Assembly: GCF_000243215.1 (NCBI RefSeq) | Contig: NZ_JH594598.1 | Span: forward strand, 153,346-217,345 | Length of the DNA stretch: 64,000 bases | Reading direction: 5' to 3' | DNA from: Odoribacter laneus YIT 12061 | GTDB taxonomy: Bacteria; Bacteroidota; Bacteroidia; Bacteroidales; Marinifilaceae | Shown here: in pieces, positions 1 to 8,175 of the stretch | How the letters are laid out: each line of letters begins with the position of its first letter | How positions within the stretch are numbered: the stretch's first letter is position 1 | Notes under the pieces: model-generated | The model's input: only the letters and a program-made list of their open reading frames with translations | Databases searched by the model: none | What the model was told of the DNA's origin: nothing | Translations under genes and position numbers: made by a program

Positions 1-249
1 GGAGGGAATACAGCCTTCTCTTACAACAGTTGTCCAACCGTAGATGGTCCGTGCGGAGCGACAAATCAATGTACCGATCAGAATAGTATACAAGAAAAGT
101 GTTTCAGTGACTTAGCCTGTGGAGGAGGCTCGACAGACCCCGTCGAGAGCCGCTATACCGACGCTATTCCTATTGTCGAAGATTCTTGTGGTTGTGCCAC
201 TTACGAAAGATGTGCAACCATTTTTACGCCCTGTGAAGTTCAGCTATAA
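1..249 (+). CDS. Cys-rich RiPP precursor peptide, 5' end off window
   Basis: The reading frame is open from the first base and begins exactly at the Gly-Gly cleavage motif (GGA GGG AAT), so the leader lies outside the window and the core is complete. The visible part is 82 residues with nine cysteines and ends in a CGCAT-Y-ERC block and a final CEVQL. The first half of the core (NSCPTVDGPC, KCFSDLAC) is nearly identical to the next gene, and the C-terminal CGCAT block matches the third gene. Bacteroidota peptides with leaders like those of the next two genes are modified by lanthipeptide or other RiPP enzymes and exported by C39-peptidase transporters; those enzymes are not in the window. Assignment as a RiPP rests on the tandem copies; the chemical class is unknown. 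Confidence 0.8.
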   Translation, partial: GGNTAFSYNSCPTVDGPCGATNQCTDQNSIQEKCFSDLACGGGSTDPVESRYTDAIPIVEDSCGCATYERCATIFTPCEVQL

Positions 250-309
250 TCACACAAAACTTTATTCGGATTCCTATATACCCTTATAAATCTAACTAAA
301 AATCAAGTT

Positions 310-594
310 ATGAAAAAAATCAAATTAGAATTCCGGAAAGAAGTAATATCCACTTTAAATGAAAGCGAACTGGCAAGAATACAGGGAGGAAATACAGCTT
401 TTTCCTATAACAGCTGTCCGACAGTAGACGGCCCTTGTACAGCAACAAGCGAATGTACCGATCAGGATAGCTGGCAAGGTAAATGTTTTAGTGATCTGGC
501 TTGTGGTAGTAGAAATACAGATCCCGTACTAGATCATGCAATGGATAAGCACCCTAGCGATTACTGTCTTTTAGTTTCCGACGACGATCATTAA
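310..594 (+). CDS. Double-glycine leader RiPP precursor, variant C-terminus
   Basis: This 94-residue peptide has a 27-residue leader, beginning MKKIKLEF and ending ELARIQGG. This is the layout of Bacteroidales GG-type natural-product precursors (TIGR04149-like) and class I lanthipeptide precursors. The core begins NTAFSYNSC and carries six cysteines. Its first 40 residues nearly copy the core of the partial gene upstream. The C-terminus then diverges and ends in an acidic VSDDDH tail, with none of the CGCAT module found in both neighbours. Scanning past the stop shows no CGCAT coding in another frame, so this looks like replacement rather than a simple frameshift. It sits 60 bp after the first peptide and 54 bp before the third, in one direction. 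Confidence 0.85.
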   Translation: MKKIKLEFRKEVISTLNESELARIQGGNTAFSYNSCPTVDGPCTATSECTDQDSWQGKCFSDLACGSRNTDPVLDHAMDKHPSDYCLLVSDDDH

Positions 595-648
595 TATAAA
601 GTAAAAGAAATAAGTATTTTACTTTTATTTACTTTAATATTCTAAAAT

Positions 649-951
649 ATGAAAAAAATCAAATTAGAATTCCATAAAGAGGTGATATCTTCTTTGTCGG
701 GCAACGAGCTTTCAAAAATCCGGGGAGGCATGACAGCTTCTTGTTATGGCAAATGTCCAACGGAAGATTATGCTTGTGCAGATTCCGGTAATTGTGATAC
801 CTGGCTGGAATGTACGATGGAACCCATATCAAAAGAATGTGAATCTGAAAAATGTGTAGAACCGCCGCATCCACCCGTAGGCCCTGTAATAAGTTGCGGT
901 TGTGCCACTTTCGATTGCTCATCCTTTGGTGTTGCTTGTCAAGTTCAGTGA
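649..951 (+). CDS. Double-glycine leader RiPP precursor, Cys-rich core
   Basis: A 100-residue peptide with a 27-residue leader (MKKIKLEF to LSKIRGG). The first 25 bases of coding sequence are the same as in the gene at 310, which argues for tandem duplication. The core is different and carries eleven cysteines, among them CPTEDYAC, KECESEKC, a Pro-rich hinge (PPHPPVGP) and a C-terminal CGCATFDC block ending CQVQ. The start is fixed by the shared leader. It is the last of three precursors. A short inverted repeat follows 20 bp after the stop. The cysteine density could reflect lanthionine, disulfide or radical-SAM thioether chemistry; the sequence alone cannot decide. Confidence 0.85.
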   Translation: MKKIKLEFHKEVISSLSGNELSKIRGGMTASCYGKCPTEDYACADSGNCDTWLECTMEPISKECESEKCVEPPHPPVGPVISCGCATFDCSSFGVACQVQ

Positions 952-970
952 GCCTTCTATACAAGCTTAC

Positions 971-998
971 CTCAAAAGTCAAAATTTCGACTTTTTGA
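971..998. repeat. Palindromic element after the RiPP array
   Basis: TCAAAAGTC and GACTTTTTGA face each other across an 8-base AT-rich loop. The same motif (CTCAAAAGT, AAATTTC, ACTTTTT) recurs in the longer palindrome at 63522-63566, so this is a member of a small dispersed palindromic family as well as a possible terminator for the precursor genes. Confidence 0.5.
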
Positions 999-1182
999 AA
1001 AGAAATGTTCCTGAAGGAATAAATTAGAGAAAGGCGGATTGGCGGAACGAAAGTCCTTGATGGATGTCTATTTATCAGAACTTTTGGTTCGCCAATCAAA
1101 CGGTTAGATCTTGTCCCTCAGATTTGAAATGTCGTTTTCCTGTCTCCAAAAATTTTTTTAATTTTTCGTTCTCTCTGCATTT

Positions 1183-3738
1183 TTAGTCTAAACCCACCCA
1201 ACGAGCCAAATCATTATAACCTTTTACAATGTCGCGGACAATATCCAATCCGGCTTTTACCCCACCGACTATTTTAGACAAATGAGAATCCGGATTCCCC
1301 AGCTCTTCTATCAAACGCTTCAACCGATTTAAAACACCTTTTTTCTTCATCTCTTCTGGCGTTTTGTATTGTTCCGCTTTTTCCAATATCCCCGCCAACG
1401 CCTCAAATTCCCGGGCTTCTTCTTTTTTCCCTTTTTCATTCAACAACTGGGCCAAATCGTTTAAACATCCTTGTACGCGAATATTACAATCATAAAAATT
1501 AAAATTATTCCGTACAGATTTATTGATCAATACTCCTTTTCCTCCGATAATATTTTCAGCGTTAATATTATAATTCACAACATATTTATCCATATCAATA
1601 TTCTGCTGTCTGATATCATCATAATAAGGTACTTTATCCTGCGCATGATTGAATATTTTTTTATCCGTAAGCCATAAAATGTTGTTTTCTTTTCCGGAAA
1701 TTTCTCCAAATATCTTAATTGCATACCGCAATTCGGGTTGCCGGGTTTTGTAAGAACTAAATATTTCATTTAAGGTTTTCCGGAGTGCAGTCAGATAAGC
1801 CGTTTTCTGGAATCCTTTTACGGAAACGCTAATTGTCCGGTCCTCTTCCCTCACCAAAGCAATCGTACCACTCCCGTCTTCTAAAATAGCCCCATACCTC
1901 CAAACCTGGTAAAATCCTTTTTCCTGTTTAATTTCCCGGTTATGTCTGACAATAAAACGCGAAACGGTATCGGGAGGCAAAGGTTGTTCTGAACGATACT
2001 GCAACATAAGACTATTTCCGATAGGAAAATCAGGCAAATGAGCAGGACGGTCTTCCTGTAAAAGATGAGGAATAATTAAACATCCTCCTTCTTTGGTTTC
2101 ATAAGCCAACTCGTAAAATATCATCAATTTAAAAATAAACGAATGTTTTTCTATCGGATAACGGTCTGTCTCTTCCCGGAATACTTTTTCAAAATCTTTC
2201 AAAGTCAAAGAATACCGCTGTTCCTGATGTACCCAGTTGATAACTTTATACACCCCTTGACTGATCCATTCCGGATTCAGTACCAAGGTATCAAACTCTT
2301 CCATATCCTTGTACCACAGACTAATTCCCAAGGCATGTAAATTTTTCAATAATATCTCTGTATTCTGTACATTGTATTTCCTGGCAATTGCTTTAAACTC
2401 ACTTTTGGTAATATGCTCCTTTTTCTTAACCGGATCACTTGGAATAAAATATTCCTCCAGCTCTTCTTTTACCTTATAATAATTCTGTGGAATTTCCTGA
2501 TTGTTCCAGGAAGGATGACTATTGATATAATTAACGACAAATTCCCGAAAATCAGTCAAACCTGCCACATTATCCCGAATAGAAAAAGAGTAAAAAGCAG
2601 CTATCGGATATTGCTCTTTTAAAGAATTAATGGGAATATCTACTCTGTGCCGATCCCGTTCGTTCACCAATATAATTGCCTCCGAATCCTCTCCGTAATT
2701 TGTCATATGATTTAACCAATACTCGAGACGGTTTCTTCCTTCTGTACGTCCGTCATAAACGATAATATACAAACAATGCTCTGAAAGAAAAAATTGATGT
2801 ACTGCATGAGTGACTGTATGACCAGCAAAATCCCAAATGTGTACATTTACATTTTGTTTTTCAATTTCCCACAGCAAGGTATCCACTCCAGCCGTACTTT
2901 CATTCTCTTCCGTCATGGGAGCCTTCGGGTCAATCAAGCGCCTGGCCAAACTGGTTTTTCCAGCCCCTTTATCTCCTAGAATGATAATACGGGCTTCGTT
3001 GAATTGGATTGCTCCTTGTTTTTCCAGTTCTTCCAGATAATGTCCGACGGCAGCAGCTCCCTGTTCCCGGATTTCTTTAGGGACACTCAAACGCCGTTTT
3101 AAAGCTTCAGGATCAAACGTAAATCCATTTCGATAAATATTCCGGTACAAACGTCCCCAATAAGCGCAATCTTCGTCCTGCAAGGCCTTCTCCCAAGTCA
3201 CCCACAGTTTGTCATACCGCTTTTGTAATTCCTGTACTTTTACCGTCCCCGGAATTTTCAACCCCCTCAAATCCCGTAAAAGCAAAGAAGTAAAATCCGG
3301 TTGCATTCCCCAATAATTCTCAGCTGCATATATTAAATCGGTCGCAGCATAAACAGCATAATACCTATCCAATAAAGAATAAACAGCATCCGCAACGGCA
3401 AAAACAGCATAAGCAACCGTATTTCGGTGCACAGTAAAAGCTAATCCCTCTGTATCTTCTACAGCAATATCAGATAAATCCGAAAAACCTTCTTCCTTCC
3501 TCTGTAGAATAGCCCATATGTTTTTATCCAGAGTAGAAAAAATAGTATATAAAAATTGCTGCCGCTCTTGTTTTTCCCAATATGCAAAACTCCCCTCCAC
3601 ACTTAAAAAAGGCAAAGCCCGGACAGCACAATGCCAAGCAAAATACAAGACTTGCTCTTCTTTCGATTTTTTCAAATATTGACTTATTCTCTTTTCAAAA
3701 GCCTCCACATCCATAACGGTACGGTTTATCATTATCAA
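1183..3738 (-). CDS. Roc-COR (Roco-type) GTPase without LRR
   Basis: The 851-residue protein carries a Ras-like Roc domain: P-loop GDKGAGKTS at residues 255-263, WDFAGH at 302-307, and NERD at 359-362 where N/TKxD is usual. A COR-like region follows at about 430-690 (LVLNPEWISQGVYKVI; SRFIVRHNREI). The first 240 residues are helical and Ala/Tyr-rich, not the leucine-rich repeats of classical Roco proteins. The last 120 residues are charged helices ending in KGYNDLARWVGLD, a tail style seen in some large bacterial signalling or effector NTPases. No signal peptide or membrane segment is apparent, so it is probably cytosolic. It stands alone between the RiPP array and idi. The reverse complement of 3854-3861 (TAAATTTG) could be its -7 box. 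Function is unknown; a role in signalling or conflict systems is speculation. Confidence 0.8.
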   Translation of the reverse strand: MIMINRTVMDVEAFEKRISQYLKKSKEEQVLYFAWHCAVRALPFLSVEGSFAYWEKQERQQFLYTIFSTLDKNIWAILQRKEEGFSDLSDIAVEDTEGLAFTVHRNTVAYAVFAVADAVYSLLDRYYAVYAATDLIYAAENYWGMQPDFTSLLLRDLRGLKIPGTVKVQELQKRYDKLWVTWEKALQDEDCAYWGRLYRNIYRNGFTFDPEALKRRLSVPKEIREQGAAAVGHYLEELEKQGAIQFNEARIIILGDKGAGKTSLARRLIDPKAPMTEENESTAGVDTLLWEIEKQNVNVHIWDFAGHTVTHAVHQFFLSEHCLYIIVYDGRTEGRNRLEYWLNHMTNYGEDSEAIILVNERDRHRVDIPINSLKEQYPIAAFYSFSIRDNVAGLTDFREFVVNYINSHPSWNNQEIPQNYYKVKEELEEYFIPSDPVKKKEHITKSEFKAIARKYNVQNTEILLKNLHALGISLWYKDMEEFDTLVLNPEWISQGVYKVINWVHQEQRYSLTLKDFEKVFREETDRYPIEKHSFIFKLMIFYELAYETKEGGCLIIPHLLQEDRPAHLPDFPIGNSLMLQYRSEQPLPPDTVSRFIVRHNREIKQEKGFYQVWRYGAILEDGSGTIALVREEDRTISVSVKGFQKTAYLTALRKTLNEIFSSYKTRQPELRYAIKIFGEISGKENNILWLTDKKIFNHAQDKVPYYDDIRQQNIDMDKYVVNYNINAENIIGGKGVLINKSVRNNFNFYDCNIRVQGCLNDLAQLLNEKGKKEEAREFEALAGILEKAEQYKTPEEMKKKGVLNRLKRLIEELGNPDSHLSKIVGGVKAGLDIVRDIVKGYNDLARWVGLD

Positions 3739-4331
3739 ATACAGACACCCTTCCCCATAGAAAACAGAAGCAGATAAACACTTCTATTATTTCTTTCTAT
3801 CGGAACACACCCGCTCCTACGATAAACCCATACTTATTCGATCACCTATGCTGCAAATTTATCTATTTCACTCTTTCTTTGCTCCTAAAAAGAATGCTAT
3901 ATTATGTTATTAAATCGAAAATAACTGTGAAAAAATGTTACAAATTCACGTTTGATAACTTTTAAGTCTTTTTAGAATTTGCTTATTATTTAAAATTATT
4001 CTTTCAAAAAATACGCTTATTCTCTAAAGGAGGTAACCAACTATCTTTCAATTCCGTAAACTACCTTTGGAGAGTAGATCTGCAGCAGAAAGGAGACATA
4101 GGAATAAAATAGGGAATCTATATGCTTATCCTCCTAAAAACGGAATCCTATTTTTATTCTTTCTGATCTTTCATCAGATAACTGTTATTTATCTTTCAGC
4201 TAAGGACTGTCGCTCGGCACAAGGATATCCATCGGATACGTTCCGACAGAGACATAGAAAAGATAGAAAAATAATTCACAAGGCATTATTGTCTTCCGAA
4301 ATAGTGTTGAGGAATAAAATGTTGAATAATT
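3739..4331. other. AT-rich intergenic region with candidate divergent promoters
   Basis: These 593 bases lie between the divergent Roco GTPase and idi genes. Candidate -7 boxes are TAAATTTG on the minus strand at 3854-3861 and TACCTTTG on the plus strand at 4062-4069; neither has a clear TTTG at -33. The open frame at 4067-4351 has no coding character and overlaps the idi start, so I do not treat it as a gene. Confidence 0.4.
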
Positions 4332-4871
4332 ATGGAATACAATACCCCTAACACCACGCAGGTTATACTGGTCGACACGAACGATCATCCCCTAGGTATT
4401 ACAGACAAATTAGAAGCTCACCGACAGGGTCTTCTCCACCGGGCCATACTCGTCTTTATCTTTAATCATAAAGGAGAATGGCTTTTACAAAGGCGCACGG
4501 CTTTCAAATATCACTCTGGAGGACTATGGTCCAATACGTGCTGTACGCATGCTCATCCGGGAGAAATTCCACTGGAAGCAGCACAGCGGAAACTAAAAGA
4601 AGAAATGGGACTAAAATGCCCGCTTGAAAAATCATTCTGCTTTACCTACAAGGCAAAACTGGATCATGGAGTTACTGAACATGAATACGAACATGTATTT
4701 ACAGGCTATACGGAATATATGCCGGACGTAAACCCTCTCGAAGTTTGGGATTGGAAGTATTTATCTTCAGACATTATCCGGTTGGACGAACGTCTTCACC
4801 CGGAAAGATACACGGTATGGTTCCGGCAAGTCTACCAAAAAGTACTTCAATATCAAAAACAAAAAGTGTAA
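4332..4871 (+). CDS. idi: Isopentenyl-diphosphate delta-isomerase type I
   Basis: This 179-residue Nudix protein interconverts isopentenyl and dimethylallyl diphosphate for isoprenoid synthesis (quinone side chains, undecaprenyl carrier) in the cytosol. The type I signature is visible: the NTCCTHAHPGE segment with cysteines at residues 70-71 and metal-binding histidines 73 and 75, the Nudix helix core with KEEMGL, and the EHEYEHVF segment holding catalytic and metal-binding glutamates. Length fits the family (about 170-180 residues). It is monocistronic. The start ATG is the first in frame with the conserved N-terminal VILVDTNDHPLG strand. Confidence 0.95.
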   Translation: MEYNTPNTTQVILVDTNDHPLGITDKLEAHRQGLLHRAILVFIFNHKGEWLLQRRTAFKYHSGGLWSNTCCTHAHPGEIPLEAAQRKLKEEMGLKCPLEKSFCFTYKAKLDHGVTEHEYEHVFTGYTEYMPDVNPLEVWDWKYLSSDIIRLDERLHPERYTVWFRQVYQKVLQYQKQKV

Positions 4872-5099
4872 ATCCTTCCTTCCCGGCTTATACAACAGCC
4901 AAAGGAGGTCTTTACAGTTTATTCTTCCTACTGATGCCAGGGTAAAAACTTTCCTCCCGTTTCAGTAGAAACAGCCGGAACAAGACGAAAGCCCTTCTTT
5001 AACTATGTCAGCAAATTCATCTGCTTGCTTTGAAATCCCTTCTCTTTTTAATCGAGCATAATGGAAATATAGTTACCTTTACGCCCTCAAAAAACAACA

Positions 5100-5687
5100 A
5101 TGAACGACATTTTAAGGCTGGCCCTTCAAAATCAGGAAAAAGCTCGGAAAATTATTGAAGAGCTCCAGCTAATTCCCATTTGGAAATCTGTCGGAGCTGA
5201 CCCTCATTTAGTGGGTTCACTACGTATGGGTTTACTCATGAAACACCGTGATATCGATTTTCATATCTATTCAGATCCATTGGAGGTTTCCCAAAGTTTT
5301 GCTGCCATCCAAAAAATGGCGAAAAACCCTGCTATCCGACAAATCGAATACAAAAACCTTTCCGATACAGAGGAGAAATGTATCGAATGGCATGCCTGGT
5401 ATACGGATCATACGAACGAATTGTGGCAAATAGACATGATTCACATTCTAAAAGGTTCTTTTTATGACGGATATTTCGAAAAAATGGCCGATCGCATTGT
5501 CGCCCTATTGACTCCCGAAACCAAACAGCTTATTCTGCAACTGAAAAATGATACCCCTGAAAGCGAAAAAATTATGGGAGTGGAATATTATCAAGCTGTA
5601 CTCCGGGATGGAATCCGGAATTACGCCGATTTTGAAAAATGGAGAATACACCACCCCGTCAACGGTATTCTCCATTGGATTCCGTAA
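5100..5687 (+). CDS. Minimal nucleotidyltransferase-fold protein
   Basis: The 195-residue protein shows the polymerase-beta-type nucleotidyltransferase triad: VGSLRMGL followed by RDIDFHIY (paired Asp around residue 51) and a third Asp in WQIDMIHI. There is no signal peptide or membrane segment. A full conserved partner domain is not evident, so the substrate cannot be named. Relatives in Bacteroidota are sometimes labelled phosphoglycerate mutase family, but no mutase motif (RHG) is present here. It stands alone 228 bp after idi. A possible -7 box TACCTTTA at 5074-5081 lies just upstream. Possible roles include modification of a small molecule, RNA or protein. Confidence 0.7.
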   Translation: MNDILRLALQNQEKARKIIEELQLIPIWKSVGADPHLVGSLRMGLLMKHRDIDFHIYSDPLEVSQSFAAIQKMAKNPAIRQIEYKNLSDTEEKCIEWHAWYTDHTNELWQIDMIHILKGSFYDGYFEKMADRIVALLTPETKQLILQLKNDTPESEKIMGVEYYQAVLRDGIRNYADFEKWRIHHPVNGILHWIP

Positions 5688-5989
5688 TATTTAAGGTCAT
5701 TTCTTCTTAGAATCACCGGAAAATCAGATATTCTGTTTTTACACTGTCGCTCAAAACATTTGGTTAAAAACGGCGAAAGGTTTTTCTCTTTTTGTCATTT
5801 TTCAGACTTTCCTCTTCCCTTCCGAAACGAAAATGCTTCCGAAAGAGAAACCCAATGGACTGAAAATTTTCCGGGAATTTACCCCAACTAAAATTTTCGG
5901 TTCTCTTCCAGAAAACACAACAACAGCAAATCTTTTTGCGTTATAAATACAGTCAATCTTATTTCTAACCGCGCAAATAAAAAAGAAAT

Positions 5990-6145
5990 ATGAACAAGAA
6001 AAAATATAGCGTAACAGCCTTTGCTATCGTTGCCGCCATTTGTGTTTTATTAATCATCATAATTTTATACAGAACAAGAAATGTAAAAGAAAATGAACTT
6101 GATTTAGGGGCAGTACCCGCTGAAGTCGAACAAGGTACCCCTTGA
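5990..6145 (+). CDS. Small single-pass membrane protein (51 aa), possibly a gene remnant
   Basis: An ATG at 5990 opens a 51-codon frame: MNKKKYSVTA, then a hydrophobic segment at residues 9-26 with a clear membrane character, then TRNVKENELDLG and a stop. A basic N-terminus before one membrane span suggests an inner-membrane protein with a short C-terminal tail. The AAAAAAGAAAT stretch upstream is an AT-rich start region of the kind common in Bacteroidota. The frame continues open past the UGA for another 66 codons of coding-like sequence, so this may instead be the 5' part of a disrupted longer gene. A short frame in the opposite strand over the same bases looks like its shadow. Confidence 0.45.
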   Translation: MNKKKYSVTAFAIVAAICVLLIIIILYRTRNVKENELDLGAVPAEVEQGTP

Positions 6146-6346
6146 TTTTGCACGTTTACGTATTATATTCCTCCTTTAAAAGCAGCTGCAAACAGCCCGG
6201 TCTTTCTGACGGACTCCCTGTTGAGGATTAATCCTCCGGATTTGGTAGACGAAACTTCCTTCCTGGAAAACGCCAAACCGGCTATCAAATGGAAAATTAT
6301 TGCCTCCATGCAGAAGCTGGCCGTACCCAGCATTTTGATAAATTGA
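6146..6346 (+). pseudogene. Possible disrupted continuation of the 51-aa membrane protein
   Basis: Directly after the UGA at 6143-6145, in the same frame, 66 further codons remain open to a stop at 6344-6346. The translation is protein-like (YYIPPLKAAANSP, FLTDSLLRINPPDLVDET, AKPAIKWKIIASMQKL) and there is no start codon near its beginning. The simplest reading is one 118-residue protein interrupted by a nonsense codon and truncated at its C-terminus. I do not recognise the family. Confidence 0.35.
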
Positions 6347-6479
6347 TTTATATTTTAAAATACCTCACCTCCTACCTGAACAGAAAATCTACTAAGACTC
6401 TGTATCATCTCGAAATATCCCGTAATCACTTTGATTTTAGTGTCAAAACATTCTTGTTGTTTTACAGCAAAAGAAAAAA

Positions 6480-6950
6480 TCAGAGCTGTTTTTCCATAGT
6501 GTAATTAATCATTGTCGTATTTTCAAAACTCACTTTATTTTCCCTTTTCAGGCAAAACCCCTGTTTCTCAAAAAAAGGAAGAGCCGTAATACTCACCTCA
6601 GCACTTAAAACGGTAGCACCATATCTACGTGCATATTCTTCTGCTTTAGTCAGTAATAAACGGGCAATTCCTTGCCGTTGATAACGGTAATCGACAAACA
6701 TTGAATGGAGATAACCTTGGGAATTGATGGAAGTAAAACCGACAATTTTCTGATCCTCTGTTTCAGCTACCATAAATTGTAAAGAACTGGCAAATAATTC
6801 TTCCCAACGGGACTTATCCGCTTTTCGTCCCCAAGCCTCGATTTGTTGGGGGGTATAATCTCTGCTGTTCACCCGAAGCAATGTTTCCTGAAAAAGCCGG
6901 GTTAAAACGGCGAGTTCTTTATTTTCTGCATTCCGAATCCGATACATCAT
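6480..6950 (-). CDS. GNAT-family N-acetyltransferase
   Basis: The 156-residue protein has the GNAT fold order: the N-terminal region, the central MVAETEDQKIVGF strand, SMFVDYRYQRQGIARLLL forming the acetyl-CoA pyrophosphate loop (Q-R-Q-G-I-A), and a C-terminal ITALPFFEKQGF motif. It resembles the YafP/PhnO-like single-domain acetyltransferases; the acceptor cannot be read from sequence. The start may be either of the two adjacent Met codons. It is monocistronic and divergent from the SDR gene to its right. Confidence 0.85.
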   Translation of the reverse strand: MMYRIRNAENKELAVLTRLFQETLLRVNSRDYTPQQIEAWGRKADKSRWEELFASSLQFMVAETEDQKIVGFTSINSQGYLHSMFVDYRYQRQGIARLLLTKAEEYARRYGATVLSAEVSITALPFFEKQGFCLKRENKVSFENTTMINYTMEKQL

Positions 6951-7183
6951 CTTTTCAAATAAAAGCTACATTTATGTCTTTCCTCTCCCAAAGAAAACAT
7001 TTATTTGCTGTTTGGTCTTTAGGGAAATTTAAAAATAACTGTTTTATAAAAATCAAACAAGACCTTCCTTTATCCTTTCAAAAGTAAGAAATTATTTAAA
7101 ATCCGAAGCATGCGTTAAACCTCTGAACAAAGCTTTCTCTCCTTGCGTTTCACTAGAAAGATCAATCCTTAAAATTTCTACAT

Positions 7184-8086
7184 ATGGAAAAGAAAAACAC
7201 AAAAGAGCAATTAAAAAATCCGCTGACGGGTTATTATACCGGCGGATATAAAGAACAACCCCAGCCCTCTCCGGGTATACAACAAAAAATGCAACCCCGA
7301 CCGGACTGCGGAGAAGAGAGTTACGAAGGGCATCAACGTCTGGCCGGACGTAAGGCATTAATTACGGGTGGAGACTCCGGCATAGGCCGGGCCGCAGCGA
7401 TAGCCTATGCCCGGGAGGGAGCAGACATTGTCCTGAATTATTTACCGGAAGAACAGTGCGATGCAGAAGAAGTTGCCAGCTATATCGAGAAAGCCGGCCG
7501 AAAAGTATTCCTGATTCCCGGCAATTTGGAAGACGAAAACTTTTGTTGTCAATTGGTAGAAGAAGCCAATAAAAAATTAGGAGGTTTGGATATCCTAACC
7601 TTAGTTGCCGGCTACCAGAAATCGGTAGATGACATTGAAAAAATAAAAACGGAGGATATAAAAAAGACCTTTACGACCAATGTATTCAGTCTGTTTTGGC
7701 TCATCAAAGCCGCCATTCCGTATTTACCGGCTGGTTCTTCCATTATAACGACAAGTTCGATCCAGGCATTTCAACCTAATCCGGATTTACTCGATTATGC
7801 AGCAACCAAAGCAGCCATTATTGCTTTTACCCGGGGGTTAGGTAAACAACTGGCTTCAAAAGGAATACGCGTAAACTCCGTAGCCCCCGGTCCCATCTGG
7901 ACTCCTTTACAGGTAACCGAAGCCCAGCCCAAAGGTAAACTGGCTCATTTTGGGCAATCAACCCCTTTGCAAAGAGCCGGGCAACCGGTAGAATTGGCCG
8001 GGACTTATGTATTGTTGGCCTCTAACGAATCGAGCTATACAACTGCAGAAGTATACGGGGTTACCGGTGGACATCATACGAATTAA
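7184..8086 (+). CDS. SDR oxidoreductase, general-stress-protein-39 type
   Basis: This 300-residue classical short-chain dehydrogenase has the cofactor-binding loop TGGDSGIG at residues 61-68, the NAG-equivalent VAGYQ, catalytic Ser in [11 protein letters not shown], and YAATK holding the catalytic Tyr and Lys near residues 205-209. The 55-residue N-terminal extension with [20 protein letters not shown] is characteristic of the GSP39/YdaD/YhdF-like subgroup, which responds to general stress in Firmicutes and is widespread. The substrate is unknown. It is monocistronic. The start is supported by the extension, which is conserved in that subgroup. Confidence 0.9.
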   Translation: MEKKNTKEQLKNPLTGYYTGGYKEQPQPSPGIQQKMQPRPDCGEESYEGHQRLAGRKALITGGDSGIGRAAAIAYAREGADIVLNYLPEEQCDAEEVASYIEKAGRKVFLIPGNLEDENFCCQLVEEANKKLGGLDILTLVAGYQKSVDDIEKIKTEDIKKTFTTNVFSLFWLIKAAIPYLPAGSSIITTSSIQAFQPNPDLLDYAATKAAIIAFTRGLGKQLASKGIRVNSVAPGPIWTPLQVTEAQPKGKLAHFGQSTPLQRAGQPVELAGTYVLLASNESSYTTAEVYGVTGGHHTN

Positions 8087-8175
8087 ATCCCTTTGAACAG
8101 AACCGGAGGTTCGTTCTTCAGCAGCTTAACAGGCACGCATCCGGCACAACCCACGTTTGCCAAAATAGAACGGAC

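Noticed and set aside
659-1099. 146-codon frame on the minus strand over the third RiPP precursor
   Set aside because: It is a mirror of the Cys-rich precursor gene, which has a conserved leader and correct start on the plus strand.
4067-4351. 94-codon frame before idi
   Set aside because: No family resemblance, overlaps the idi start, and composition is that of AT-rich spacer.
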